Shown here piece by piece: positions 26,257 to 35,912 of a DNA stretch of 48,353 nt. Made by a program: the position numbers and the translations under genes. Origin of the DNA: JBMTVN01 sp046047235 (lineage in GTDB: Bacteria > Verrucomicrobiota > Verrucomicrobiia > Limisphaerales > JAHDYP01); the NCBI GenBank assembly GCA_046047235.1, contig JBJOII010000017.1:1-48353 (forward strand), read 5' to 3'. Position 1 is the first letter of the stretch, and every line of letters starts with the position of its first letter. The notes under the pieces were generated by a model. The model saw only the letters and a list, made by a program, of their open reading frames with translations, made no database searches and was not told where the DNA came from.

Positions 26257-27690
26257 TTAGGGTTGCGACGAGGTGAGCAGGGGATCGTCCATGGCGGTTT
26301 GGAGTTTACGCAGGCTTTGTTGGAGGGATTCGAGCGTGCCCTGATATTCGTCTTGTCCGGCGAGGTCGTTCATTTCGAGCGGATCGGTGACGAGGTTGTA
26401 GAGTCGGTAGCGTTGGATCGTCGGGTAGAAGATGAGTTTGAAGTTTCCCTGGACGATCATGCGCTGCTGTTTTTCGCGGTAGGCGCCGTAAACGGCCGGG
26501 TAGTGTTCCTTGGCTTCTCCGCGGATGAGGGGAAGCAGGCTTTTGAAATCGACGTGATCGGGGATGGGGGTCCCTGCGAGGTCGAGAGTGGTCGGCATGA
26601 TGTCCTGGAGGTAGACCGGGGTTTCGATGCGGTGGCCCTTGGGGATTCCGGGGCCGGAGATGATGAGGGGGGGGCGCATACTATGCTCGTACATGTTCTG
26701 CTTGCCGATGAGACCGTGATGGCCAACGGCAAGTCCATGGTCGGCTGTGAAGATGATGATCGTGTTGTCGGCGCGGCCGGTTGCTTCGAGGGCTTGGAAG
26801 ATCCGGCCGATCTGGGCGTCCATGTGGGTGATGAGGGCGTAGTATTCGCTGCGGTGCAGTTGGACTGCCTGCGGTGTGCGGGGCCACGGCGCCAGCTGTT
26901 CGTCGCGCAGGTCTTTGCCGCATCCGATATCCTCCATGAAGGGATAGGTGGGTTGGTAGTTCTTGGGGACCGGGATCGTGTCAGGCGGGTAAAGGTCGAC
27001 AAACTCCTTGGGTGACTGGCGGGGGTCGTGCGGGGCATTGAACGCGAGGTAGAGGAAGAAAGGTTTGGGGTTGCTTGCGGCGTGGCTGAGGAAGTCGGAG
27101 GCATCGCGGGCGAGGACTTCGCTCCAGTGTTGGCCACCTTCCCAGAAACCGCCGTTGGCGGGATCCCACGGGAGCCAGGTATCCGGCTTTCCTTTCGTGG
27201 GGCGTTGGTAGGCGCTTTTGACGGTGCCGGGCATCCCTGGTCGGATGTGTACGGTATGTTGAAAGGCCTTGTTGGCGTCGGCTTGGACGTGCCATTTGCC
27301 CGACATGTAGGTTTCGTAGCCGGTTTGGGCGAGGAGTTGGCTCCAGAAGCGGTTTTGCTCGAGTTCCTTGTTCAGTTGTTTTTCGACAGCGTAGGCGCGC
27401 CAGAGTGCGCGTCCGGTATTGAGCGAGGTGCGGCTGGCCACGCAGACCGCGCCGTGCCATGCGCCCATGTTATAGGCGCGGGTGAAGGTGGTGCCGGATT
27501 CGACAAGGCGATCGAGGTTGGGGGTTTGGATCCGCTCGTTGCCGAGGGCATGGATCGTTTCGTAGGATTGATCGTCGGCAAAGATGAACAGGATGTTTGG
27601 TGGGGAAGCGGCTTCGAGGTTGCTGGCGGGAAGGAGAAACAAGGCGAGGGCGAGGTGGCAGAAGCGGAAGAGGAATGCGCGTTTGCTCAT
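26257..27690 (-). CDS. Exported formylglycine-dependent sulfatase
   Basis: Type I sulfatase, probably cleaving sulfate from a polysaccharide or glycan in the periplasm. A signal peptide (FRFCHLALALFLLPASNLEA) leads to the metal site NILFIFADDQ. The maturation motif is CVASRTSLNTG with Cys83 (C-X-A-S-R, Ala in place of the common Pro), which needs a formylglycine-generating enzyme from elsewhere in the genome. Later metal ligands FTADHGLAVG and GKQNMYEHSMRPP are present. The start at 27690 (477 residues) places the signal peptide at the N-terminus; longer frames reach 27798. It is divergent from the metallophosphoesterase, 119 bp away. Such genes are plentiful in Verrucomicrobia and Planctomycetes. 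Confidence 0.9.
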   Translation of the reverse strand: MSKRAFLFRFCHLALALFLLPASNLEAASPPNILFIFADDQSYETIHALGNERIQTPNLDRLVESGTTFTRAYNMGAWHGAVCVASRTSLNTGRALWRAYAVEKQLNKELEQNRFWSQLLAQTGYETYMSGKWHVQADANKAFQHTVHIRPGMPGTVKSAYQRPTKGKPDTWLPWDPANGGFWEGGQHWSEVLARDASDFLSHAASNPKPFFLYLAFNAPHDPRQSPKEFVDLYPPDTIPVPKNYQPTYPFMEDIGCGKDLRDEQLAPWPRTPQAVQLHRSEYYALITHMDAQIGRIFQALEATGRADNTIIIFTADHGLAVGHHGLIGKQNMYEHSMRPPLIISGPGIPKGHRIETPVYLQDIMPTTLDLAGTPIPDHVDFKSLLPLIRGEAKEHYPAVYGAYREKQQRMIVQGNFKLIFYPTIQRYRLYNLVTDPLEMNDLAGQDEYQGTLESLQQSLRKLQTAMDDPLLTSSQP

Positions 27691-27809
27691 GGAGCTGCAG
27701 ATCATGGCGCAGGCGAGTTTCCTTGTCAGGTGCCTAATATGTTTCGAGGGGGTGAATTTGGGGCTGGTGCGGTTGACAGGCGGGTAGGGGTCGGGCATTT
27801 TCCGCGCTC

Positions 27810-29405
27810 ATGATCGGCAAATTGATTTGGTTCAGGGGCGTGTATTCCTTCCTTTTGGCGGGGGCGGTATTGGGGGGCACTCTGACTTCCCAGGGTGCTG
27901 ACAGTGGTGGGGTTCAGGAGGCCGAGGGGATTGTTTTCCATGATTTGAACGGGGACGGGGTGCGCGGGTTGGATGAGCCCGGATTGGCTGGGATTCTGGT
28001 CTCGAACCAGAAGGAAGTGACGCGGACGGATGCGGGCGGGCGCTGGCGGTTGCCGGTCACCGATGACTGCATCTTTTTTGTGATCAAGCCCGCGGGATGG
28101 ATGACGCCGGTGGACGGCCAGCAACTGCCTCGCTTCTATTATATCCACAAGCCTGCGGGTTCACCGAAGGTCCGCTATGGAGGGGTGAAGCCGACGGGTG
28201 ACTTGCCGGAGTCCATTGATTTTCCGCTCTATCGACACGCCGAACCCGGGAAGTTTCAGGCATTGTTCTTCGGGGATACGCAGTCACGGGACCAGAAGGA
28301 ACTCGATTACATGGTGCACGATGTCATCGAGGAACTTGTGGGATCCGATGCTGAGTTTGGTGTGACTCTGGGTGATATCCTGTTCGACGACCTATCCCTG
28401 TTTAAGAATCACAACGCTGCCGTGGCGATGATCGGTATCCCCTGGTACAACGTGATCGGGAATCACGATCAGAACTATGATGCCGTGGATGACCGGCATT
28501 CAGACGAGACTTTCGAGCGTTTCTACGGTCCGAACTATTATGCATTCGATCACGGGCCGGTGACCTTTGTGGTATTGGACGACGTGATGTGGGGTGGTGC
28601 CAAGCCTGCCGGGACGGGGACTTACACAGGTGGTCTGGGGGCGGAGCAGCTCGAGTTTCTCCGGAACTACCTGCCGCATGTTGATCCGAGCCGTCTGCTC
28701 GTGTTCATGATGCACATCCCCCTGATGGGGGTGGCCGACCGGGAGGAGTTGTTCCGGTTGATCGAGGATAGGCCCTATACCATGAGCATTTCAGGGCATA
28801 CGCATTGGCAGGCGCATTTCTTCCTGGATGAGGAGGATGGTTGGCGTGGAGCTGAGCCGCACCATCACGTCGTGAACGTAACCGTCTGCGGAAGCTGGTG
28901 GAGTGGGGAGCCGGATGAGTACGGGATTCCGCACACCATGATGGCGGATGGTGCCCCGAACGGTTATTCCATCATCACCTTTGATGGGCAGAGCGCGGTG
29001 GTGGACTTCAAGGCCGCGCGGCGCCCGGCTGATTACCAGATGCATGTGGAGGCTCCTGAAGTCTTGGCCTTCGGATCCGAGGAGGTTGTACCGGTTCATG
29101 TGAATGTATTTGGAGGGAGCGACCGATCCAAAGTGGAGATGCGCATTGGGGATGAGGGTGAGTGGGTGCAGCTGGAGAAGGTGCTGGAGCCCGACCCGTA
29201 TTTTCTGCGGTTGAAGACGGCGGAGACCAACACAGTGAGCCTGGTGGGGCGGCCGTTGCCGGGGGTGAAGAACTCCAATCACCTCTGGAAGGGCATCCTG
29301 CCTCAAGGCCTGCCAGTGGGCACTCACCGTATCTGGGTTCGGTCTGAGGATATGTATGGTCGCGTGATGAATGGGTCCAGGGTGATTCGGGTGGAGAAAC
29401 GGTAG
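27810..29405 (+). CDS. Exported calcineurin-like phosphoesterase, three-domain type
   Basis: 531 residues. A hydrophobic N-terminal signal is followed by an SdrD/Cna-B-like beta domain (about 38-110) carrying a FHDLNGDGVRGLDEPGLAG calcium-loop pattern. The dinuclear metallophosphatase core (about 150-385) has all motifs: GDTQ at 155-158, TLGDI, GNHD at 217-220, MMHIPL and SGHTHW. A C-terminal beta-sandwich domain completes the architecture known for bacterial calcineurin-like enzymes with metallophos-N and metallophos-C domains. The substrate is unknown. No Shine-Dalgarno sequence is visible before ATG 27810. Confidence 0.88.
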   Translation: MIGKLIWFRGVYSFLLAGAVLGGTLTSQGADSGGVQEAEGIVFHDLNGDGVRGLDEPGLAGILVSNQKEVTRTDAGGRWRLPVTDDCIFFVIKPAGWMTPVDGQQLPRFYYIHKPAGSPKVRYGGVKPTGDLPESIDFPLYRHAEPGKFQALFFGDTQSRDQKELDYMVHDVIEELVGSDAEFGVTLGDILFDDLSLFKNHNAAVAMIGIPWYNVIGNHDQNYDAVDDRHSDETFERFYGPNYYAFDHGPVTFVVLDDVMWGGAKPAGTGTYTGGLGAEQLEFLRNYLPHVDPSRLLVFMMHIPLMGVADREELFRLIEDRPYTMSISGHTHWQAHFFLDEEDGWRGAEPHHHVVNVTVCGSWWSGEPDEYGIPHTMMADGAPNGYSIITFDGQSAVVDFKAARRPADYQMHVEAPEVLAFGSEEVVPVHVNVFGGSDRSKVEMRIGDEGEWVQLEKVLEPDPYFLRLKTAETNTVSLVGRPLPGVKNSNHLWKGILPQGLPVGTHRIWVRSEDMYGRVMNGSRVIRVEKR

Positions 29406-29408
29406 GGG

Positions 29409-29423
29409 GCGTGCGGGGCACGC
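29409..29423 (+). terminator. Short GC hairpin after the phosphoesterase gene
   Basis: GCGTGC-GGG-GCACGC, a perfect six-bp stem beginning four bases after the stop, with a second weaker stem (ACTGC/GCAGT) just downstream. There is no T-run. It is a candidate transcript end. Confidence 0.35.
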
Positions 29424-29555
29424 GGAACTGCGCTTCGCTTTGCAGTCCAAGAGGTTGGCGTAACCAGGTGTAGGGCTGGCTGCTTAGAGATCGCCTTGCC
29501 AGAATTCTCCCAAATGAAATTGCTTTGCGCACTCATGTGAGTTCACGGTCACCCG

Positions 29556-32500
29556 GTGCGTTTCTATTCTTGCGTTGGCCGCCGCAGACTTTTCAGCTTG
29601 CTTCTGCTTGTTTCGATCAACTCGGCCCTGGTAGGCGGGCCTCCATACATCTCGCCCCGCCAGGCGACTTCCATCACAGCCACCGAGGCGCTGCTAAGTG
29701 GCACTGCCGGGGCAGCCGCCAACCATACCGTGGCCTACTTCGAATATGGTCTCGATAGCACCTATGGCAACATAGCCGGATTCACCACCCTCTCCTCCAC
29801 CGACGAGAAGGAGATCTCGATCAGGATCGGATCGGCAGCGGGATCGTTGCGGAACATCCGTCGAACCCAGCTTGTGCAGGGTGACAAATTCATGTCCCCG
29901 GCTGTGTGTTCGGCAGATGGAACAAGGATCCTGATGGCTGAGGCAGGGAGCGCCAACGGTGGCGGAGGTGGATATCTTTACACTTCCTCGGATTCCGGTC
30001 TGACATGGTCCAGAGGTGACCGCCATGGCTACTGGTCCGGTCTCGCTTGCTCAGCGGATGGTCTCAGGCTGGTGGCGGTGGAATTGCCCGGGTGGATTCG
30101 TGTTTCCGTTGATGGGGGCGGGACGTGGTCGACCCCGATTGTGCCACCTCATGCCGAGGCTGCGCGATCGGCACGGAACTGGCAATCCGTGGCCTGCTCC
30201 GCTGATGGTATGAGGATCGCCGCGATTGCCCGATCCAGCCAGAGTATGCCTGAGGAGGGTGTGTATCTCTCATCGGACGGAGGTTCAACCTGGTCGCGCA
30301 GCAACCCGTTCCCTTCCGGAAACTACAAACAGATCGCCTCCTCGGCAGATGGATTGACGTTGGCGATGACCGGGCCATCACTGCACACCTTTATCTCCAG
30401 TAATGGCGGCTTTAACTGGACAGATAGGGCTGCCATTGATGGCTCGATGGCGCTTTCCGGTGACGGAAGGACTTTGATTGTCGCGAAGCCCGGTGGAAGG
30501 ATTTACGTGTCCAAGAACGGTGGGTTGAACTGGTTTAATCCGGCCGATGGGGTCATCAAAAACTGGCAAGGCGTGGCTGTCTCTTTTGATGGCTCGAAAC
30601 TTGCCGCATCCTTCGACGAGACGACAGCTGCCGGAGGCGATGGGGTTTTGCTTTCCTCGGACGGAGGATTTACGTGGACATCCCATCAAGGTTTTGACCT
30701 GGGTAGCGGGTTCTACAGCATCGCCATGTCTGTTGACGGAATGCAGGTGGTTGGAGGCGGCAATAACAACAGTTTCATTTCCATGAATGCTGCTGCCGCC
30801 GATCTGGCTCCGAACACAACCTACCACTTTCGCATGATTGGACTGAACCGGGAGGGTAGCGCTCGGGGGCCTGACATGACGTTCACCACGACCGGTCCAT
30901 CCGCCCCGGCTGCCACGACGCTGCCAGTTATCGTTGGAGGTGCAACAGAGGCTGGCCTGCGAGGTGAAGTGCGTCCGAATGGTTTTGCCACTACCGCTTA
31001 CTTTGAGTTCGGGCTGGATGCCGGTTACGGACATCAATCTGAACTGATCGAAGTAGCAGCAGGGCAGGGTGGGGTCGTGAAGGTTGGCATTGGCTCCGCA
31101 GATGACACCGAGGTTGGCGTGGTTTGGTCCGCACGAACAAACGCACCCCTGGCCTACCGTCTTTCTTCGTCGGCTGATGGTACCAGGCTGTTGTCGGTTC
31201 CCAGCAGCGGTCAGATCCATACCTCTTTGGATGGTGGGGCGACGTGGCGTGCCAGCGGGCCGGCACTGAGCTGGGCTGCAGTCGCGTCGTCCGCTGATGG
31301 CATGAACCTGGTAGCAGCGGCTTACCGGGGCTCCATCTACACTTCCTCTGATGGCGGCCTGACCTGGGCGACTGCGAACAGCACTCCGCCCAACACAAGG
31401 TGGCAGCATGTGGCGTGTTCCTCGGACGGCGGGAGTCTTGTGCTGGTCGTGTATGGGGGGGGAATCTACACCTCGACTGACCAAGGTTCCACCTGGACGC
31501 AGCAGGTGCAGGCCCCCAACTTGAATTGGACGTCCGTTGCATCCTCAGCTGACGGCATGAAGCTGGCTGCTGTGGCTGATGCAGCAGAAATTTACACCTC
31601 GGAGGATGGAGGCCTTAGTTGGAAATCCAGCGGTTCGAAACGTTCCTGGAGGTCTATTGCCTGCTCAGCCGACGGTAACAGGCTTGTGGCTTTGGACCAT
31701 ACGACCGGTTGTGTGATCTCCACCGACGGGGGGGTATCCTGGGTCGATCGTGGGCCGGTTGACCCGTTCAACCGTTTTTTTGGGTTTACCAGTGTAGCTT
31801 CATCGGCTGATGGCTTGAAGCTGGTTGCCACATCGGGTTTGGATACCCTCAGGTCGGTAAACGGCGGGGAGACCTGGGTGACTATCGAGAGTGCTGCATC
31901 GCGCGGGCGGGTGGTTTCCTCATCGGATGGCGAGCGACTGGCAACGGCGACCAGCAGCGGTCAGCTATTTACCACTTCTCGGTCCGAAGGCGCTACCGCT
32001 GAACTACTGCCAAACACCATCTACCATTACCGGCTTGTTGCCATTAATGGTGAGGGGCTGGTTGCGGGTGAAGAGATGACGTTCCGCACGTCCGGGCTTG
32101 CTCCCACGGTGGCAACGCTGCCGATTCCATTCACCAACAGCAGCCCCGCGGGCACCATCCTGCTGGGCACAGTGAATCCGAATGGTTTAGCTGCCTCCGT
32201 CTACTTTGAATATGGTTTGGACACAGTCTATGGGCTGTCGAGTCCGGTCCAGGATGTGCCACAGGGCCATCAGGAACAGGATGTTAGCATTGGAATCAGC
32301 GGCCTGGCAGCTGCGACGGTCTATCACTATCGATTGGTGGGCGTCAGTGAGGACGGTATTTCTCTGGGTGAAGACCAGACCTTTCAAACTCCTTCCATGC
32401 GGCAGGTTCCGGGGACGGATAAGCCAGCTGTGATCACTGGTCCGGCAGTTCTGACCGATGCTGCAGTTACTCTTCAAGGGACGGTCAACCCCAGCGGGCT

Positions 32501-32939
32501 AGCTACGGAGACCTATTTTGAGATCGGCCAGGATACGAGCTACGGGACTCATGCCGGCCTGACCAGCCTGGCTGCCGGCCTACAGGACAGCCCGGTTCAA
32601 GCTGTCATTGGGGCCTTGGCTTCCGGGAGGACCTACCATTACCGCCTCGTGGCGGTCAACGCGGCCGGGGCTGCGCATGGTGAAGACATGACCTTCACCA
32701 CACCGCAGGTGACGCGTTTCATCTCGCCGGAGATAACGACCTCCCTGCAATATCGTCAGCTCAGCTTCCAGAGTGATCCCGGATTGGTCTTCTCGGTGTC
32801 TTTCAGCACGGATGCGAACCTGGCCCCGGAGCATTGGACCGGGCTTGGACAGACGTTTGAAGATCCTCCAGGGACCTATCGGTTCCTCGACATGAACCCG
32901 CTCGAGGGGGTTCGCTTCTACCGTTTGATCGCCCCTTAA
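29556..32939 (+). CDS. Large exported protein with Asp-box propellers and FN3-like modules
   Basis: 1127 residues from a GTG at 29556, with an N-terminal export signal. Twelve Asp-box-like S-x-D-x-G-x-T-W motifs occur in two sets of six (about residues 145-375 and 557-775), each blade also carrying a CSADGM or SSADGL strand. Four FN3-like modules share YFEYGLD..YG and a closing TYHYRL.....G....MTFTT strand (near 60/420, 481/820, 880 and 990). In the first two modules the propeller lies between these halves, so propellers seem to be inserted into the modules. The last 70 residues resemble a C-terminal domain common in verrucomicrobial exported proteins. Role: probable surface or secreted binding protein. 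The base composition is not G-skewed like that of most neighbours. Confidence 0.8.
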   Translation: MRFYSCVGRRRLFSLLLLVSINSALVGGPPYISPRQATSITATEALLSGTAGAAANHTVAYFEYGLDSTYGNIAGFTTLSSTDEKEISIRIGSAAGSLRNIRRTQLVQGDKFMSPAVCSADGTRILMAEAGSANGGGGGYLYTSSDSGLTWSRGDRHGYWSGLACSADGLRLVAVELPGWIRVSVDGGGTWSTPIVPPHAEAARSARNWQSVACSADGMRIAAIARSSQSMPEEGVYLSSDGGSTWSRSNPFPSGNYKQIASSADGLTLAMTGPSLHTFISSNGGFNWTDRAAIDGSMALSGDGRTLIVAKPGGRIYVSKNGGLNWFNPADGVIKNWQGVAVSFDGSKLAASFDETTAAGGDGVLLSSDGGFTWTSHQGFDLGSGFYSIAMSVDGMQVVGGGNNNSFISMNAAAADLAPNTTYHFRMIGLNREGSARGPDMTFTTTGPSAPAATTLPVIVGGATEAGLRGEVRPNGFATTAYFEFGLDAGYGHQSELIEVAAGQGGVVKVGIGSADDTEVGVVWSARTNAPLAYRLSSSADGTRLLSVPSSGQIHTSLDGGATWRASGPALSWAAVASSADGMNLVAAAYRGSIYTSSDGGLTWATANSTPPNTRWQHVACSSDGGSLVLVVYGGGIYTSTDQGSTWTQQVQAPNLNWTSVASSADGMKLAAVADAAEIYTSEDGGLSWKSSGSKRSWRSIACSADGNRLVALDHTTGCVISTDGGVSWVDRGPVDPFNRFFGFTSVASSADGLKLVATSGLDTLRSVNGGETWVTIESAASRGRVVSSSDGERLATATSSGQLFTTSRSEGATAELLPNTIYHYRLVAINGEGLVAGEEMTFRTSGLAPTVATLPIPFTNSSPAGTILLGTVNPNGLAASVYFEYGLDTVYGLSSPVQDVPQGHQEQDVSIGISGLAAATVYHYRLVGVSEDGISLGEDQTFQTPSMRQVPGTDKPAVITGPAVLTDAAVTLQGTVNPSGLATETYFEIGQDTSYGTHAGLTSLAAGLQDSPVQAVIGALASGRTYHYRLVAVNAAGAAHGEDMTFTTPQVTRFISPEITTSLQYRQLSFQSDPGLVFSVSFSTDANLAPEHWTGLGQTFEDPPGTYRFLDMNPLEGVRFYRLIAP

Positions 32940-33049
32940 CCGGCGCTGGCTGAAGAGGGTGTGGGGCCGGTTGGGCTATACTGTGGGGTTATCCTGACAA
33001 CACGGTTTGGACCACTTGGTGGGCACTGCTTTTCACCCGAAGTGGCCGG

Positions 33050-34642
33050 TCATCGTTTGTCGGGCAGCCTTGGCAACAGCTGTTGTATCTCTGCGGCCTG
33101 CATAAAGGTGCTCCAGCAGGACTCTGTTCGATGGTTTTCCACCATGGGTCCGATGGGGCCGACATCGATTCCCAGCAGTTCCGGGCTGAACCATTTCTCG
33201 TTTAGATTAAAGGCATCGATGGGGCCGAAAGGGCCCCAGGTCCTGTTGCCGTATTCGAGGTAGAGAGTTTGCAGAAACTGCAGGCTGGCCTCCGGGAGGT
33301 AAGGCATGGATGAAAGTGCGGCCGTCGGGGAGATGGTGCCGTTGTCGTGAGTGCTGCCCGGTTCATGCGCCATGTAGCCGGTCGGATCGAGGCTGGCTGT
33401 GAGACCCCAGAGCGGTCCGTAGTCCATGAAGTCCATCTGGCGTGAATGCGCGTAGGCGAGCTGGACCTTGCAGGCGTCGGTGAAGTGGTCGAAGTAGGTT
33501 TTTCCGTTGTAGGCGACCCGACGCGGGTCAAATCCGAGATAGGAATAGTGGGCGAAGAATAGGGGGAATCCCAGTCGTTGTCCGAGCTCATGCTGGACAC
33601 CGAAGTCGGTGCGGTTGGTGGAGAAGGAGTCATTGTACCAGCTGTCCTGATAAGCTTTCATTGGAGCCGGGTGGGTGGGGCTGGCGAGGGCCAGGAGATA
33701 CGTGATCTGGCATTCGTTAAAACCCCGGACGGGCATGTTCATGCGCCACCCATAATTCGGCGACCAATGCCAGAACAAGCAGGCACGGCCGCCTTTCTCC
33801 GAGGCAAACCAATCCCACTCGATCTCGCGCCAAAGCTTGTCAGCGAGGCTCCGGACCTGCTTTTCCAAGGCGTGGTCTTGATCGAAAAACTCCCGTGTGT
33901 AGAGGAGACCTTGGGCGAGGTATGCCGTTTCGACCAAATCGGCCCCGTCATCGTATTGGCTGAAGGGGATGGTTTCGCCGGTTTCCCCGTTGATCCAATG
34001 GGGGAAAGCGCCATGGAAGCGGTCGGCTTTCTCGTGGAGGAAGGTCAGGATTTTCAGTGCCTGAGTCGCTGCTTCCTGCCGGGAGCTGAAGCCACGCTCC
34101 ACTCCGACACCGAGGTTGAACAGTCCCATGCCTGTGGCTCCGATGGTGCAGAGTTCCGGTTTGCGGGGGGCACCCTCGCGAGCCAGGCCGGAAACCGGAT
34201 GCCCGTAGTGGTAGAAGTAACGCCAGCTGGCTTCCTGAAGCTCCGTCAGGAGCAGGTCGGGTGCATGGGGTTGTGATGTTCCCTGGACTACCTCGGACCA
34301 TTCCGATGCGCTCGCGATCCCTCCTGATTCATCCGGGTTTACCGAACGCAAGCGGTAGTAGCGTGTGGCGTGGGCCTTGCCGATGAAATCACAGTAGGCG
34401 GGGACTTCCCGGTGCAATCCCTGATGCAGGGGAATATAGGGGCCGCCGGGGGAGGAGGAGGATTGGATTTCAAAATAGCGGGCGGAGGATTCCGGCCAGA
34501 TGAGGTCTACTCGCAACTGGCGCGAATAGGCCGTGAGGACGGGGCGGGGGAGTTCCGGGGTGTTGGAGGCATGGGCGAGAGACGAGATCAATAGGGCTGC
34601 CAAGAGGTAGTGTATGAGGCGACTTGGGTTCCGTATGGGCAT
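33050..34642 (-). CDS. Exported GH144/glucoamylase-family glycoside hydrolase
   Basis: 530 residues from ATG 34642. The signal peptide is LIHYLLAALLISSLAHA. Residues of about 30-120 form an FN3-like domain (RYFEIQSS...YYRLRSVN). The rest matches the bacterial 'glucoamylase' domain family to which endo-beta-1,2-glucanases (GH144) belong: LQEASWRYFYHYGHP, a long alpha-barrel helix set, GFNECQITYLLALASP, FFAHYSYLGFDPR, and a late SMPYLPEASLQFL. It would degrade a glucan outside the cytoplasm. A longer frame to 34702 lacks a signal at its N-terminus. It converges with the Asp-box protein, and like it lacks the local GC skew. Confidence 0.82.
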   Translation of the reverse strand: MPIRNPSRLIHYLLAALLISSLAHASNTPELPRPVLTAYSRQLRVDLIWPESSARYFEIQSSSSPGGPYIPLHQGLHREVPAYCDFIGKAHATRYYRLRSVNPDESGGIASASEWSEVVQGTSQPHAPDLLLTELQEASWRYFYHYGHPVSGLAREGAPRKPELCTIGATGMGLFNLGVGVERGFSSRQEAATQALKILTFLHEKADRFHGAFPHWINGETGETIPFSQYDDGADLVETAYLAQGLLYTREFFDQDHALEKQVRSLADKLWREIEWDWFASEKGGRACLFWHWSPNYGWRMNMPVRGFNECQITYLLALASPTHPAPMKAYQDSWYNDSFSTNRTDFGVQHELGQRLGFPLFFAHYSYLGFDPRRVAYNGKTYFDHFTDACKVQLAYAHSRQMDFMDYGPLWGLTASLDPTGYMAHEPGSTHDNGTISPTAALSSMPYLPEASLQFLQTLYLEYGNRTWGPFGPIDAFNLNEKWFSPELLGIDVGPIGPMVENHRTESCWSTFMQAAEIQQLLPRLPDKR

Positions 34643-34809
34643 GCCTGGGAGTGTGGTGATTTCGATGCATGATTCAACCTCCGATCCAAGAGGGGTTTCC
34701 AAGAATCCGGATGGCTCGTGGTGCTTTCTCCGGCTCTAGGCCCTGTATTTCCACGAGGTCAGCCGGCTGCACGACTGAGCCGGATCCGCGCCCTGGTCAC
34801 TTCTCCGGG

Positions 34810-35880
34810 CTAGGAGGTGAAGAGGTCCATTTGTCCGTTGGGATCCGGGCGGCGGAAGGAGGATGTCGAGAGTTCCGGGGGGCGGGGTTGAAGGCCGGAG
34901 CGGCGGGCATTGACGTCGAAGAACTGGTGCAGTTGATCCGCGAGCGGGCCGCTGCCGGTCATGCGTTGGTCGAAGCTGGAGTTGTAGAGCTTGCCGCCAC
35001 GGAGTTCGCGGAGTCGGTTAAGCACTTTCTCTTTGCGGTCGGGGTAGTGCTCGGAGAGCCAGTTGACGAAGATGGGTTCGACGCTGAGCGGAAGTCGGAG
35101 TGGGACGTATTTGGCCCAGCGAGCACCGTGTTCGGCGGCTGCGCGGAGAATTTGTGGGATCTCGTGGTCGTTGAGTCCGGGGATGATGGGGGACACCAGG
35201 ATGCCGACGGGGATGTTGGCTGCTGTGAGTTGTTGGATGGTGGAGAGCCGGGAGGCGGGGCCGGCCGTGCGGGGTTCCATGGTGCGGCGCAGGTCGGGGT
35301 CGAGCGTGGTGATGGAGATCAGGACCGTTGCCGTCTGGTAGCGGGCCATTTCCTGGAGCAGATCGATATCCCGGCAGACCAGCGCATTTTTGGTGATGAT
35401 CGTGAGTGGGTTGCGGAAGTCGAGCAGCACCTCGATGCAGCGTCGAGTGATCTGGAGCTTTCGTTCCGCGGGCTGATAGGGGTCGGTGACTCCTGACATC
35501 GTGATGACCTGAGGTTGCCAGCGCGGGGAGAGCAGTTCGCGGCGGAGCAATTCGGGGGCGCGTTCCTTGATGAGGATACGGGTTTCGAAGTCGAGGCCGG
35601 ATGAGAAGCCGAGGTATTCATGGGTGGGTCGGGCGTAGCAGTAGACGCAACCGTGTTCGCATCCGCGGTAGGGATTGATGCTGAAGTTAAAGGGGATATC
35701 AGGGCTGTCGTTCTTGCTGAGGATCGAGCTGGTGGCGTCGCGGTAGAACTCGGTGGACGCGGGCCGTTCTTCGGGGTCGTACCAATCGGGGTCTGCTGTA
35801 AGGTGGAGGTTCTCGAACCGGTTGGCCGGGTTGTGGTGGACTCCGCGTGCGTGCTGAGTGTTGGGGCGTGGTTCTTCCAA
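34810..35880 (-). CDS. PA0069/SPL-like radical SAM protein
   Basis: 356-residue radical SAM protein of the PA0069 family, related to spore photoproduct lyase. Landmarks are an N-terminal RGVHHNPANRFE, the cluster motif CEHGCVYCYAR (Cys74, Cys78, Cys81), ITMSGVTDPYQPAE, and a C-terminal FDQRMTGSGPLADQL. The actual reaction of this branch is not established; it is not spore photoproduct repair in a non-sporulating host. A DASH cryptochrome gene lies 3 kb away. Unlike its neighbours on either side it shows the normal G-skew on +. Confidence 0.87.
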   Translation of the reverse strand: MEEPRPNTQHARGVHHNPANRFENLHLTADPDWYDPEERPASTEFYRDATSSILSKNDSPDIPFNFSINPYRGCEHGCVYCYARPTHEYLGFSSGLDFETRILIKERAPELLRRELLSPRWQPQVITMSGVTDPYQPAERKLQITRRCIEVLLDFRNPLTIITKNALVCRDIDLLQEMARYQTATVLISITTLDPDLRRTMEPRTAGPASRLSTIQQLTAANIPVGILVSPIIPGLNDHEIPQILRAAAEHGARWAKYVPLRLPLSVEPIFVNWLSEHYPDRKEKVLNRLRELRGGKLYNSSFDQRMTGSGPLADQLHQFFDVNARRSGLQPRPPELSTSSFRRPDPNGQMDLFTS

Positions 35881-35912
35881 GATTGTGGGGTGCAGGGGGG
35901 AGTTGTCCGAGT

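Noticed and set aside
30378..31484. 368-residue frame antisense to the Asp-box protein
   Set aside because: It is a shadow of a high-GC repeat gene with no recognisable domain or start signal; the + frame has twelve Asp-box motifs.
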